From CALBPI01 sp045110335 (GTDB lineage: Bacteria > Pseudomonadota > Gammaproteobacteria > Steroidobacterales > Woeseiaceae), in the NCBI GenBank assembly GCA_045110335.1, contig JBGCGB010000013.1, positions 1-64,000 of the forward strand: a DNA stretch of 64,000 nt, in the 5' to 3' direction. This document shows positions 52,923 through 62,778 of this stretch, piece after piece. The notes below the pieces were generated by a model. The model did no database searches. It saw only the letters and a program-made list of their open reading frames with translations, and was not told the origin of the DNA. Numbering within the stretch: the first letter of the stretch is position 1; every line of letters begins with the position of its first letter. The position numbers were made by a program, and so were the translations under genes.

Positions 52923-53372
52923 CTAGAATCCAGCCTCATGTTTCTGCCGCAGCACTTCAGCGCGCGGCACATACAAAAGCTCACCAATTTGAGCAATACG
53001 CGCATCCTCATGCTTGTCCAGCACGCCATCTGCGGCAGCAATTCGCCAAAGCAATCCGACAATCTCAACTTTCTCGTCAGCGGTGAGCGCCTCGTGCAGC
53101 GTTCGTGTGAAACCTTGCAATGAAACGGATCGTTCTGCGGACGCCACACCATCACTCAGCACCAACTCACAGTCTTCCGTCGAAAGATCGAACCGTGATC
53201 TCAAGACTTCCCGCAAGGTGGCTTGCTCACGGTCATCGAGTTGGCCGTCAGATCGCGCCACTTCCGCTAACAACGTCGCCGTCGCCAATTGAATCGCCAC
53301 GGAGTGATCTTGCGCTTGGTCCTCGCTCGTCGACAACAACTCCATTACTCTTTGCTTTAGTGCGTTCAGCAT
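52923..53372 (-). CDS. TerB-family acidic helical protein
   Basis: A 149-residue protein. Two repeats with LLAEVARSDGQLDDREQATL and LLWRIAAADGVLDKHEDARI match the TerB/TerB-like helical domain, where D/E residues can bind a metal. The function is unknown. The ATG at 53372 with AGGTGGG upstream was chosen because the open frame beyond it overlaps the hydrolase gene. It follows that gene by 19 nt. Confidence 0.85.
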   Translation of the reverse strand: MLNALKQRVMELLSTSEDQAQDHSVAIQLATATLLAEVARSDGQLDDREQATLREVLRSRFDLSTEDCELVLSDGVASAERSVSLQGFTRTLHEALTADEKVEIVGLLWRIAAADGVLDKHEDARIAQIGELLYVPRAEVLRQKHEAGF

Positions 53373-53391
53373 CGCCCACCTGACCCGGACA

Positions 53392-54036
53392 TCATTGTTG
53401 CCCCATCTCATCCACCACCAGTTGCCGAAGAGCAACCAGCGCTCCATGAAAGAAGTGACCCGCCTCTTCCATCATGATGAAGTCTAGACCTTCTGGCTGA
53501 CCATTCGCCCAATCGACAACCTGCTCGGCATCCACGATTTCATCCTGTCCGCCTTGCACGATCAAGGCATCGACCATCTCCGGTATTTTCCATGACGGAT
53601 CCAGAATTCGCCCGACCGGCGGCGCAATCAAGACCAATCGTTCAGCATTCACTTGATGACTAGCTTGCAGCGCAATTGCGGCACCAAAAGAAAATCCGGC
53701 TAGCACCAACTTGGCACCAGGAAACTGCGCCTCTGCCCACTGCACAACCGCAAGAGCATCCAGCAATTCGCCACGGCCCTCGTCGTAGTGACCATCACTT
53801 TCCCCGACACCGCGAAAATTGAATCGGATAGCTTGCCAGCCGCTCAAGGTCATAGCGCGTGCCAGAGTGTGGGCAACTTTGTTGGTCATTGCTCCGCCGT
53901 GGGCAGGATGCGGGTGGCAAACAATCGCAACGGTTTGACCATCCGCTGTGTCCTCAGCTGGATGATCCCATATGGCTTCCAGTCGACCTGCAGGCCCCTC
54001 GATGAACAAAGACTCAGACTTGACTGACTTCGCCAT
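53392..54036 (-). CDS. alpha/beta hydrolase
   Basis: A 214-residue serine hydrolase. The nucleophile elbow is GFSFG (serine in VLAGFSFGAAIALQA), preceded by IVCHPHPAHGGAMTNKVAH; the Asp and His of the triad are in GGQDEIVDAEQV and GHFFHG. The substrate is unknown; similar proteins are annotated as CocE/DLH-like. It overlaps the antiporter end by 23 nt, so they share a transcript. Confidence 0.88.
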   Translation of the reverse strand: MAKSVKSESLFIEGPAGRLEAIWDHPAEDTADGQTVAIVCHPHPAHGGAMTNKVAHTLARAMTLSGWQAIRFNFRGVGESDGHYDEGRGELLDALAVVQWAEAQFPGAKLVLAGFSFGAAIALQASHQVNAERLVLIAPPVGRILDPSWKIPEMVDALIVQGGQDEIVDAEQVVDWANGQPEGLDFIMMEEAGHFFHGALVALRQLVVDEMGQQ

Positions 54037-55876
54037 TGGGCTCTACTTCTTTCACGGGTTTCGGTGGCGCGAAATAAACCAGCGTATCGCCAGCCTTGGG
54101 TTCGATCTCGGTTTGCGAACTGATGAAGTGCACCGCTTCATCTGCGGTGACGACCAAGATCATCAATGTATCGGTGCTTTGATCACCAAGGAAATCGCTG
54201 TAACGATAGGATTCACTTAATCGGGTCTTGGCAAATGACCATCCACGTACATGGTTTCGCCACAGCTTTTCAAACACAGCGTCTTTGCCGAAAGCGATAT
54301 TGCCGCGCACTGATCTCGCTACGGCGCGCGGGTCATCATCCTCGGCACGCCCCATCGCCAACTGGAACACTCTTGCCTGACCAACCTCAGGTGCGATAGT
54401 GCTGCAGACCAACGCGTTGTACGCATCATTGCTGGTCGCGGCAAGCACGGTTCTAACATGCGCAAGCTCGACCGTTTCCTCGGCAAACTCCGAGAGAATT
54501 TCGCCGTAGAACACGGAGACGCCAGCCAAACGGGCATCGCGTAAGGCATGCCAACTCGAGTCTGCGATGAGCACGTTGATGCCCATATCCTTTAACGTGC
54601 GGGCGAGCTCCGTCGACCAGGGGGACGCACCCACCACAACGACACTGTCACGGTGCTTGGACGCCAAACCTAATCGCGCGGATAACCAATTCAACGAGAA
54701 GCCATGCAACAAGACGGTCGTGAAAATAACAGCAAACACCAATGGCAATAGCACACTTGCGTCATAACCTTCGTCGACCAAACGCGGCCCCATCACACCG
54801 GCTGTCGCCGCCGCTACAATCCCGCGCGGCGCAATCCAGGCCAGCAACAAACGCTCGCGAAACTCCATATCGGCGTTGATCGTAGCCAGCATGATCGCCG
54901 CCGGTCGCGCAACGAACAGCAGTGCAGCAATCAGCGCAGCACCACGCCAACCAATAGAATTCAATGATCCAATATCCAAATCGGATGTCAGTAGCACAAA
55001 CACAATCGACACCAGCATGATGGTGATGTATTCCTTGAATCGACGCATGTCGCCGAAGCCCGGCAAATTCATGTTCGCGATCACAATACCCATGATCGTG
55101 ACGGCCAGCAGGCCGGCCTCATGCTGGATGTAATTGGACGCTACAAAAACTACTAACACCAGTCCCAGCATCACGGGACTTTTCAAGTACTCTGGCACCA
55201 GCCCCGCGCGGAACGCACTGCCAGTCAGCCATCCACCGACCGCGCCGAAGAGCAGGCCGGACATGATCGCTAAGCCAAGTGACTCAGCCACCTGGGCAAA
55301 GCCAGAGCCTTGTCCGGAGAACACGAAAAATTGGAAAACAATGACAGCCAGCAAGGCACCGATAGGATCGTTAACGATGCCTTCCCACTTAAGGAACGAC
55401 GCGGTGCGTCGGTTAAGCGCGGCTTGCCGTAGCAGTGGCATGATCACGGTTGGACCGGTGACCACCATGATCGCGCCGAATACGAGTGACGTCGCAGCAT
55501 CCAGCCCGGCGATAAAATACGCACACGCACTTGAGAAAATCCACGCTAGTGGCGCACCCAAATAAACGAGCCGCCGGACACCGCTAGCGGCATGCTTGAG
55601 TTCGGCGAGGTTAAGACTCAAACCACCCTCGAATAGAATGATAGCGACGCACAAACTGATTAGCGGTCGAAGTAGGTCCCCAAGCTGATCGCTCGGCTCA
55701 ACCCAACCAAGTGCGGGCCCGGCGATCAAGCCGGCCGCAGATAGCAGCACGATCGCTGGTAGCCGAAGCTTCCACGCCAGCCATTGGGCACCGATGCCTA
55801 AAGAAACAACGAGAACGATGCCAATACTAATATGATCTTCGTGCATAAGCCGCCATGCCAAGTTAACAACAGCCAT
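54014..55876 (-). CDS. CPA1 cation:proton antiporter with RCK-type domain
   Basis: A 620-residue membrane protein. About twelve helices hold the antiporter core with the transport-site motif KWEGIVNDPIGALLAVIVFQ and GPTVIMPLLRQ. After about residue 405 a cytoplasmic TrkA-N-like part begins VVVVGASPWSTELARTLKDM, a variant of the nucleotide loop, and continues to a degraded TrkA-C region. It probably exchanges Na+ or K+ for protons. An ATG ten codons in (55846) is an alternative start. Confidence 0.9.
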   Translation of the reverse strand: MAVVNLAWRLMHEDHISIGIVLVVSLGIGAQWLAWKLRLPAIVLLSAAGLIAGPALGWVEPSDQLGDLLRPLISLCVAIILFEGGLSLNLAELKHAASGVRRLVYLGAPLAWIFSSACAYFIAGLDAATSLVFGAIMVVTGPTVIMPLLRQAALNRRTASFLKWEGIVNDPIGALLAVIVFQFFVFSGQGSGFAQVAESLGLAIMSGLLFGAVGGWLTGSAFRAGLVPEYLKSPVMLGLVLVVFVASNYIQHEAGLLAVTIMGIVIANMNLPGFGDMRRFKEYITIMLVSIVFVLLTSDLDIGSLNSIGWRGAALIAALLFVARPAAIMLATINADMEFRERLLLAWIAPRGIVAAATAGVMGPRLVDEGYDASVLLPLVFAVIFTTVLLHGFSLNWLSARLGLASKHRDSVVVVGASPWSTELARTLKDMGINVLIADSSWHALRDARLAGVSVFYGEILSEFAEETVELAHVRTVLAATSNDAYNALVCSTIAPEVGQARVFQLAMGRAEDDDPRAVARSVRGNIAFGKDAVFEKLWRNHVRGWSFAKTRLSESYRYSDFLGDQSTDTLMILVVTADEAVHFISSQTEIEPKAGDTLVYFAPPKPVKEVEPNGEVSQV

Positions 55877-56011
55877 TCTAACGCGATATGCCTTGATTTA
55901 GCGTCGATTCGGTCAATTCAGGCTTAAATCAGGCAAATTGTCGACCATGTACTGGTTTCCCGCTAGCAAACTCTTCTAATATTCAACCCTGGCCACACGC
56001 AAGATTGCCCC

Positions 56012-56683
56012 ATGGAGTTCTCACCGCTACTCATTTTGCTTTTGACGCTCGGATTCTTCGCCGGAATCTGGGTGGGTTGGCTCGTGCATGGAGAACGCCG
56101 GCAGCGTGCCGATGTTGTTCGACTGGAACGTCAGACGGAGCAGGTGCAATCGCTGGAATCTAGTAATGCGCGGTTACAAAGACAGCTTCAGGAACTGCAT
56201 ATACGCATTCGCGATTCAGCAGATCAACATCACCGCCAGCAGAAGCAACTAAAAACGTCACGCGAAGCGCTCGATGAGCAACTGGCGATGAACCGGTCTG
56301 CGAAAAAAACCGTCGAACGGGCAAAAGAGCTGTTGCGGCAGGGTAAGCAAGAGCGGCAACTCCTAAAACGGCAGTTAAAGATGCTCATTCGCAGAACCAA
56401 ACAACGGCGCGATGGCACCGTGGATGAAGCAACTACAACCGCGACGCTACCGACACCTCAACCGCTCACCATTCGCAGCGTCAAAGGTATTGGCCCGGCA
56501 TTGGCTAAGCGGCTTGAGAAGTTAGGGATTACCGAGCTTGAACAGCTCGCGGAAATGGATCAGGACGCCATTGATGAGCTTGATCAACAATTACGTTTCC
56601 CGGGCAGAATTCGCCGAGACCGCTGGGTCGAACAAGCGCGGGATTTGATTGCCGGCGACAGTGAGACTAGCGCGTGCGCATAA
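56012..56683 (+). CDS. membrane-anchored coiled coil with C-terminal helix-hairpin-helix
   Basis: A 223-residue protein with one N-terminal helix (LLILLLTLGFFAGIWVGWLV), a long Gln/Arg-rich coiled coil (about 35-130) and a C-terminal helix-hairpin-helix-like domain (IRSVKGIGPALAKRLEKLGI). The HHH part resembles DUF4332-type or NuoE-fused modules that bind nucleic acid or protein. The job is not known. The OmpA-like gene starts inside its last codons. Confidence 0.75.
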   Translation: MEFSPLLILLLTLGFFAGIWVGWLVHGERRQRADVVRLERQTEQVQSLESSNARLQRQLQELHIRIRDSADQHHRQQKQLKTSREALDEQLAMNRSAKKTVERAKELLRQGKQERQLLKRQLKMLIRRTKQRRDGTVDEATTTATLPTPQPLTIRSVKGIGPALAKRLEKLGITELEQLAEMDQDAIDELDQQLRFPGRIRRDRWVEQARDLIAGDSETSACA

Positions 56684-57126
56684 CCGGCCTTTGGCTCGCC
56701 GTCTTATTGCTGAGTTCAAATGCAGCGCTCGCGGACGACGCCAGCCGATCCTTAAACAAGCACTGCAACAACAATATCCGTTACTTAATGGCGGATCGCA
56801 GCTTTGCGTTCAAACCTTCCAGCGCCATTCTCAAAATGGCCTCTTTACCGCTGGCCGAGGCAATTGCACTGATCGCCGTCGACTGTCCGAACAGTCAAAT
56901 CGTCATCGTCGGGCATACCGACAATCGCGGCGATGCCAAGATGAATTTTGCCCTAAGCGCCGCTCGCGCCGCCGCGCTTGCCGAGGCACTCGTCGCGCGG
57001 GGTATTCGTAGTGAACGCATTCAAACCAAAGGCGCGGGTAGCGAACAACCGATCGCTGACAATGACACGCGGGATGGTCGCCGCAAGAACCGACGACTAA
57101 GCATACGGTTTACCGAGCAGGTTTAA
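56674..57126 (+). CDS. OmpA-family peptidoglycan-associated protein
   Basis: A 150-residue secreted protein: signal peptide ending in SSNAALA, then an OmpA C-terminal domain with IVIVGHTDNRGDAKMNFALS and the peptidoglycan-binding R in GRRKNRRLSIRF. It binds diaminopimelate in the cell wall. The start is GTG at 56674, overlapping the upstream gene by 10 nt. No transmembrane beta barrel is present, so it is a short Pal-like protein. Confidence 0.9.
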   Translation: MRITGLWLAVLLLSSNAALADDASRSLNKHCNNNIRYLMADRSFAFKPSSAILKMASLPLAEAIALIAVDCPNSQIVIVGHTDNRGDAKMNFALSAARAAALAEALVARGIRSERIQTKGAGSEQPIADNDTRDGRRKNRRLSIRFTEQV

Positions 57127-57581
57127 TCGTTTTTGGAAGACGTATCCGCGTCGACACTAAATCGAATCACGGCATCCTGGCGCCCGGGTGCGTTTGCGGG
57201 ATAAATACCATCCAGCGCATCGCGAACAGCTTGATCCTCATAGAGACCTGATGGCGTGGCAGTGACCACCTTTGCGGATGTCGCACGACCCTGCTCGTCC
57301 ACCACCACTTCGACGATGACAAATCCGGAAATCTGGCGTGCCGACAGGGGCGGTGGCGGTGGCGCGACCGGTGCTTCCGGTAACTGATAGCGCGGCTCGC
57401 CTAGGATTTCAGCCAAATCGAGACTGCTATAACCCGCCAGCGCAACGGGCTGCGCATTGCGAGCTGGATCATTGGAACGCTCACGATCATCCCACCACCG
57501 GATCAGTGATGCTGAGATGACCGTCAACAACGCCACGACGACGCATGCGCCGGCGAATGCTCCCAATAGCCGATTACCCAT
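57123..57581 (-). CDS. TonB C-terminal domain protein
   Basis: A 152-residue membrane-anchored protein. An N-terminal helix (LLGAFAGACVVVALLTVISA) is followed by a Pro-rich linker (LPEAPVAPPPPPLS) and a TonB C-terminal domain with VIVEVVVDEQGRATSAKVV. The length is short for TonB. It may be a specialised energy transducer or a TonB relative. It is convergent with the OmpA-like gene with a 4 nt overlap. Confidence 0.85.
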   Translation of the reverse strand: MGNRLLGAFAGACVVVALLTVISASLIRWWDDRERSNDPARNAQPVALAGYSSLDLAEILGEPRYQLPEAPVAPPPPPLSARQISGFVIVEVVVDEQGRATSAKVVTATPSGLYEDQAVRDALDGIYPANAPGRQDAVIRFSVDADTSSKND

Positions 57582-57604
57582 CGGTCAATATCCGGCTTAA
57601 GCGG

Positions 57605-58117
57605 CTATTCGAATACAGTGCAGCGTTTGAAGCTTACAAGTTCTACATCAAACAACAGTGTAGCGTTCGGGGGAATAACACCGCCCGCACCTTGTGCTCC
57701 GTAACCAAGTTCCGGTGCAATTTTTAGGCGACGTTTTTCGCCAATTTGCATGCCGGCAACACCGATATCCCAACCACGAATAACACGGCCTTCACCTAGT
57801 CCAAACTCAAACGCCTGGTTGCGATCCAATGAACTATCAAACTTCTTCCCACGACCGTCTTCAGCATCGGGGTCAAACAACCAGCCGGTATAATGCATCG
57901 ATGCGATATCGCCATTTGCGACCGCCTGGTCGCGACCTGCAGCGAGCACCGTCGCTTCAAGTCCGGTCACGTTTTCTGGTACAGATGGATTCACAGTTAC
58001 TGTCTCCTCAGTCACAACTTCACAGTCGCGCTCGATCGTGTCGCGCGCCTTACAACCAACTAGCAGCGTCGTCGCCGCCAATACAAAAAATGCCGTTTTT
58101 CCGATCGTTTTCTTCAT
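57605..58117 (-). CDS. FKBP-type peptidyl-prolyl isomerase lipoprotein
   Basis: A 170-residue exported protein. The signal ends in a lipobox (LLVGC), then a 35-residue linker with several acidic residues, and one FKBP domain with MHYTGWLFDPDAEDGRGKKF and GEKRRLKIAPELGYGAQG. It should fold proteins at the envelope. It overlaps msrB by ATGA. Confidence 0.92.
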   Translation of the reverse strand: MKKTIGKTAFFVLAATTLLVGCKARDTIERDCEVVTEETVTVNPSVPENVTGLEATVLAAGRDQAVANGDIASMHYTGWLFDPDAEDGRGKKFDSSLDRNQAFEFGLGEGRVIRGWDIGVAGMQIGEKRRLKIAPELGYGAQGAGGVIPPNATLLFDVELVSFKRCTVFE

Positions 58118-58530
58118 GATTTTTTATCCTGGTCGCTAAAATCTAGCGATGCCGAATTGATGCAATATCTGAGACCGTCCGGTCCCGGGCCATCGGGAAA
58201 AACATGCCCCAAATGAGCGCCACAGTTCGCGCACAGGACTTCCTCCCGAATCATTCCATGGCTGGTGTCTCGCTCGACGCGGACGTTTTCTCCGGCAAGC
58301 GGAAGAAAAAAACTGGGCCAGCCCGAACCCGAGTCGTACTTATGTTCTGAGCTAAACAATGCGGTATCGCAAACAACGCAGTGATACTGTCCATCCGCTT
58401 TATGATCGACATACTTGCCCGTAAAAGCACGTTCCGTGCCTTTATCTTGAGTTACGTATTTCGCTTCATCCGAAAGTGACGCGACGCGCGCCTCGATTTC
58501 GTCAAGCGCTTTAGGTTTCGTTTCCGACAT
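58114..58530 (-). CDS. msrB: methionine sulfoxide reductase B
   Basis: MsrB reduces Met-R-sulfoxide. The 138-residue protein has both zinc CxxC pairs, CVVCD and CANCGAHLGHVF, and the resolving or catalytic cysteine in RYCINSASLDF. The ATG at 58530 is preceded by AAAGGGGGCAG; an upstream extension in frame is unlike the family. It is coupled to the FKBP lipoprotein gene. Confidence 0.95.
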   Translation of the reverse strand: MSETKPKALDEIEARVASLSDEAKYVTQDKGTERAFTGKYVDHKADGQYHCVVCDTALFSSEHKYDSGSGWPSFFLPLAGENVRVERDTSHGMIREEVLCANCGAHLGHVFPDGPGPDGLRYCINSASLDFSDQDKKS

Positions 58531-58668
58531 AGCTGCCCCCTTTGAGCCCGTATTGTACGTGATTGCCCACTGCGGATACCAACAAGACGACCCGAACAAA
58601 GGTTGCACAGGGAGGTTCGGTTGGGGACACTGACCGTAAGACCCGCCCGAGACGCATTATCGTAAGCT

Positions 58669-59409
58669 GTGGAAAACGCCTCAACATCAGTCGCTACTCT
58701 TGAAAACGTCCACGTCTCTTTAGGCGGAAAGTTGATATTGAAGGGTATCGATCTCGTTATCGAGCCGAAGACAACGACCGCCGTAATTGGTGAAAGCGGT
58801 AGCGGCAAGAGCACCCTGTTGCGCCTGCTGAATGGTATGCAGCCGGCCGACAGCGGTAGTGTTACCCGGCAAGGGCGACCAATTACGAGCATCGGCACAC
58901 AAGCCCTCCGCCAAAACACAGGCTATGCAATGCAACAGATCGGACTGTATCCGCATCGGACCATCCGGGAGAACATTGCGTTGCCATTGCAGCTTGCCGG
59001 TCGCGTCGACCAGAATTCTGCGCAATTGGTTACTAGCCTGGCCCGTCAGTTACAACTCAATGACGCCCAGCTTGATCGTTATCCAACCGAGTTGTCAGGT
59101 GGCCAACAACAACGCGCCGGTCTTTGCCGGGCACTCATATTGCAACCCGACTTGCTGTTACTGGACGAAGCCTTCTCCGGGTTGGATGCCATCACTCGCA
59201 GCCATGCTCTGGATGCTTTTTTGGCATTGAAGGCACGTACCGCACTCACCACTGTTCTGGTGACTCACGACCTCAACGAAGCGCGTAAGGTTGCCGACCA
59301 TCTGGTGGTGCTCTATGAAGGCAAGATTGTTCGGCAAGGTCCGAAAGCCGATGTATTGCAAAATCCGTCGCACCCCTATGCCGCCGCGCTCATCAAGGCA
59401 TTCTCATGA
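58669..59409 (+). CDS. ABC transporter ATPase for quaternary amines (OpuCA/OsmV-like)
   Basis: A 246-residue ATPase: Walker A GESGSGKSTLLRLLNG, Q-loop YAMQQIGLYPHRTIREN, signature LSGGQQQRAGLCRALI and Walker B LLLLDEAFSGLDA. It lacks the C-terminal CBS domains of OpuCA. The start is GTG at 58669. It overlaps the permease/binding-protein gene by ATGA. The glycine betaine/choline class follows from the partner. Confidence 0.88.
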   Translation: MENASTSVATLENVHVSLGGKLILKGIDLVIEPKTTTAVIGESGSGKSTLLRLLNGMQPADSGSVTRQGRPITSIGTQALRQNTGYAMQQIGLYPHRTIRENIALPLQLAGRVDQNSAQLVTSLARQLQLNDAQLDRYPTELSGGQQQRAGLCRALILQPDLLLLDEAFSGLDAITRSHALDAFLALKARTALTTVLVTHDLNEARKVADHLVVLYEGKIVRQGPKADVLQNPSHPYAAALIKAFS

Positions 59410-60872
59410 GAAGAATGTTCATCTTGGTGGTCATACTTTGGTGTTCAACACCGGCATTTGCCGGGGATCGCGTTACCGTAGGCAGCAAGAATTTTACCGA
59501 AAGCTATCTGCTTGCCGAAATAGCGACGCAGTTACTCAATGCCCGCGGTATTGACGCCGTTCATCAGCAAGGACTCGGGGGCACCAAGATTTGTTACGAC
59601 GCATTGCTCTCGGGCGGTATCGACCTATACCCGGAGTATACGGGCACGATTACCACCGCCATATTGGATGAGCCGACGAACCGCGACCTGAATGCAGCAC
59701 TAGCGCCACTAGGCTTAACCACAGTCGCACCGCTAGGCTTCAACAACACCTACGTTCTCGCCGCCCGGCGTGAAATTGCCGATGAAAAACAGCTACTGAC
59801 GATTGAAGACCTCATTAATGTTTCCGGTCTCAACTTGGCATTTAGCCATGAATTTCGAGCGCGCGCAGACGGCTGGCCTGCCCTAGCCAAACACTATGGC
59901 TTATCACAAGAATCCGTTGGCATTGAACATGGACTCGCTTACCAAGCCATTGAGTCTGCACAAATCGATATCACCGACGCCTACTCCACCGATGGCGAGC
60001 TGGCCCGTTACGACCTGCGCTTACTGGAAGACAACCGTCAGTTCTTTCCGACTTACGATGCCGTTTGGCTGGTACACGAACGCGTCGGTCAACGCGTCCG
60101 GGCGGTGCTTGGCGAACTGGAAGGCATGCTCAACGAATCCACGATGCAAGCGCTAAATGCACAAGCGGTATTGGATAACGTCGCCATTGCATCGGTCGCT
60201 GCGAATTTTCTGTCGGAACGCGGATTGGTTAGCGACGCGACAGCTGCGTCCGATGCCAACCGCTGGCTCGGCAACCTATTCCGGAATACGTGGCGCCACT
60301 TGCAACTCGCCGGGATCGCAATGGCTGCCGCGGCAGCGATTGGCGTTTTGCTGGCACTTGCCTGTTTCAGCCGCCCGCGAATCGCGAACGCGGTGCTGTC
60401 GGTCTGCAGTCTCTTTCAGACCATCCCGTCTATCGCATTGCTCGCACTAATGATTCCGCTGTTCGGTATTGGCTTATTGCCCGCATTAGTCGCGTTGTTT
60501 CTCTATGCATTGCTACCGATCGTGCGCGCCACGATCACGGCACTGCATGCCGTAGAACCTGTTCATCTGACGGTCGCCGATGCACTCGGCATGACTGATG
60601 CACAACGACGGCGCCATGTACTGATTCCGCTAGCCATGCCGCATATCCTGGCCGGCCTTAGAACCGCAGCAGTGATCAGCATTGGTACGGCGACACTCGC
60701 GGCTTTTGTAGGCGCAGGTGGTCTAGGTCAGCCGATTGTCACCGGCCTCGCATTGAACGATACCGGACTCATCCTACAAGGCGCGGTACCCGCCGCCGCA
60801 CTCGCCATTTTCACCGATTTCGGCTTCAATTGGCTTGAACGGCAGTGGGTACCCAAACACTTACGCCGCTAG
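59406..60872 (+). CDS. fused substrate-binding and permease protein of an osmoprotectant ABC importer
   Basis: A 488-residue fusion. The N-terminal part (about 20-275) is an OpuAC/OsmF-type binding domain with VTVGSKNFTESYLLAEIATQ, GGTKICYDALLSGGIDLYPE and YTGTITTAILD. The C-terminal part (about 290-488) is a permease with six helices and the loop ALGMTDAQRRRHVLIPLAMP. Glycine betaine, choline or carnitine are likely ligands. A signal peptide ends in TPAFA. Such fusions make the transporter two-gene rather than three- or four-gene. Confidence 0.9.
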   Translation: MRRMFILVVILWCSTPAFAGDRVTVGSKNFTESYLLAEIATQLLNARGIDAVHQQGLGGTKICYDALLSGGIDLYPEYTGTITTAILDEPTNRDLNAALAPLGLTTVAPLGFNNTYVLAARREIADEKQLLTIEDLINVSGLNLAFSHEFRARADGWPALAKHYGLSQESVGIEHGLAYQAIESAQIDITDAYSTDGELARYDLRLLEDNRQFFPTYDAVWLVHERVGQRVRAVLGELEGMLNESTMQALNAQAVLDNVAIASVAANFLSERGLVSDATAASDANRWLGNLFRNTWRHLQLAGIAMAAAAAIGVLLALACFSRPRIANAVLSVCSLFQTIPSIALLALMIPLFGIGLLPALVALFLYALLPIVRATITALHAVEPVHLTVADALGMTDAQRRRHVLIPLAMPHILAGLRTAAVISIGTATLAAFVGAGGLGQPIVTGLALNDTGLILQGAVPAAALAIFTDFGFNWLERQWVPKHLRR

Positions 60873-62744
60873 TTCAACCAAGAGACGATTCAGTCGGCTC
60901 ACATAGGCGCCGGGATCTTCCGGCAAGCCACCTTGTGCAATCTCGGCCTGACCGAAAATAACCCAAGCGAGATCGTCAAACCGGTCGTCGCTGCTCTCGC
61001 CTTCAAGCCGTGACACCAACGGATGCTCCGGATTGATTTCCAGAACGGGTTTGCTGTCAGGCACCTCTTGGCCAGCGGCTTCAAGCATCCGGCGCATCTG
61101 CACGCCGATATCGTGCTCGGCCACAATCAAACAAGCGGGGGATTCCACCAAACGATCACTCTTGCGGACTTCAGAAACACGCTCGCCTAACCGCTCGGTC
61201 AGCTTTTTCAAAAGATCGCCAATTTCGTCTTGCGCTTGGTCTTCTTCATCGTTGTCAGCTTCCGGATTCGAATCACCCGGCAGCTCTAATCCATCGCGAC
61301 GAATGTCTTGCAATGGCTTGCCGTCAAACTCCGTCAAGTGACCAATCATCCACTCATCCAAACGATCCGTCAGCAACAAGACTTCAATGCCACGCTTCTT
61401 GAAGACTTCAAGATGCGGACTCGATTTAGCCGCGGCCAATGACTCTGCCGTCAAGTAATAGACCTTATCCTGTCCATCGACCATCCGTGACACATAGTTT
61501 TCCAGCGACTGCTTCTGTGTCTCCAAAGGCTCATGCGTGCTCGTGAACCGCAATAGCGACATCAACGTCTCACGATTGGCATGGTCTTCGGCCAAACCTT
61601 CCTTCAGGACTTCGCCGAACTCGTTCCAGAAATTCTGGTACTTCTCAGCATCATCCGATGCCATTTTGGTCAACATCGTCAAAACGCGCTTGGTCAGTGC
61701 GCTACGAATTGCGTCCAGGGCAGGATGCGACTGCAACAACTCTCTGGAAACGTTCAATGGCAGGTCGCCGGAGTCTATGACACCGCGAACAAACCGGAGA
61801 TAAAGCGGCAAGAACTGCTCAGCATCGTCCATGATAAAGACACGCTGCACGTAAAGTTTCAGACCACGCGGTGCTTCCCGATTCCAGAGATCAAATGGGG
61901 GTCGGGCAGGCAGATAGATAAGACTCGTGTACTCCCGCTTGCCTTCAACACGATTGTGACTCCAGGCCAGGGGAGCCTCGAAATCATGTGATAAATGCTT
62001 ATAGAACTCATGATACTCATCATCGGACACTTCGCTTCGGGAGCGTGTCCATAGTGCGGTCGCGCTATTGATGGTTTCGAGCTCGGCCTCTTCACCGTCG
62101 CCGATCATACGAACGGGGAACGCGATGTGGTCAGAATAACGTTTGATCAAGCTTGTCAGCCGGAAAGTCTCGAGAAACTCTTTCTCATCTTCTTTCAAAT
62201 GCAGCGTAATTGATGTGCCGCGAGCTTCCCGCTCGATGTCCTCAAGGGTGTATTCGCCTTCACCCGCCGAAGTCCAGCGGACGGATTCGTTGGCACCGAG
62301 CCCCGCCCGTCTTGATTCAACGGTGACGCTATCGGCGACGATAAATGACGCGTAGAAGCCAACACCAAACTGGCCGATCAATTGCGCATCCGCTTTCGCG
62401 TCACCGCTCATCTTCGAGACAAAGTCTGCCGTTCCGGAACGAGCGATGGTACCGAGATTCTCTGCAACCTCTTCGCGGCTCATGCCGATACCGTTATCAG
62501 TGATCGTAACTGTGCCCGCTTCCTTGTCAACCGAAAGCGTGATCGCCAACTCAGGGTCATCACCCAACAGTTCGGGAGCAGCGATCGCTTCGAAGCGCAG
62601 TTTATCGAGTGCGTCGGATGCGTTTGAGGTCAGCTCGCGGAGAAAAATCTCCTTGTTGCTGTATAGCGAATGGATCATCAAATGCAGAAGTTGCTTTACT
62701 TCTGCCTGAAATCCGTAGGTTTGTTTCTCGTTGGCGGCCGCCAT
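60861..62744 (-). CDS. htpG: Hsp90 chaperone HtpG
   Basis: A 627-residue dimeric ATP-dependent chaperone. N-terminal ATP site: NASDALDKLRF, then DNGIGMSREEV and GQFGVGFYASF. The middle domain has NVSRELLQSHPALDAIR. The length equals E. coli HtpG (624). The gene is convergent with the osmoprotectant importer, overlapping its end by 12 nt. A sigma-32-type promoter lies at 62779-62806. Confidence 0.96.
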   Translation of the reverse strand: MAAANEKQTYGFQAEVKQLLHLMIHSLYSNKEIFLRELTSNASDALDKLRFEAIAAPELLGDDPELAITLSVDKEAGTVTITDNGIGMSREEVAENLGTIARSGTADFVSKMSGDAKADAQLIGQFGVGFYASFIVADSVTVESRRAGLGANESVRWTSAGEGEYTLEDIEREARGTSITLHLKEDEKEFLETFRLTSLIKRYSDHIAFPVRMIGDGEEAELETINSATALWTRSRSEVSDDEYHEFYKHLSHDFEAPLAWSHNRVEGKREYTSLIYLPARPPFDLWNREAPRGLKLYVQRVFIMDDAEQFLPLYLRFVRGVIDSGDLPLNVSRELLQSHPALDAIRSALTKRVLTMLTKMASDDAEKYQNFWNEFGEVLKEGLAEDHANRETLMSLLRFTSTHEPLETQKQSLENYVSRMVDGQDKVYYLTAESLAAAKSSPHLEVFKKRGIEVLLLTDRLDEWMIGHLTEFDGKPLQDIRRDGLELPGDSNPEADNDEEDQAQDEIGDLLKKLTERLGERVSEVRKSDRLVESPACLIVAEHDIGVQMRRMLEAAGQEVPDSKPVLEINPEHPLVSRLEGESSDDRFDDLAWVIFGQAEIAQGGLPEDPGAYVSRLNRLLVELAA

Positions 62745-62778
62745 GCGTTTTCTCCCGAAGATCTTGCCGATGTTCGGG

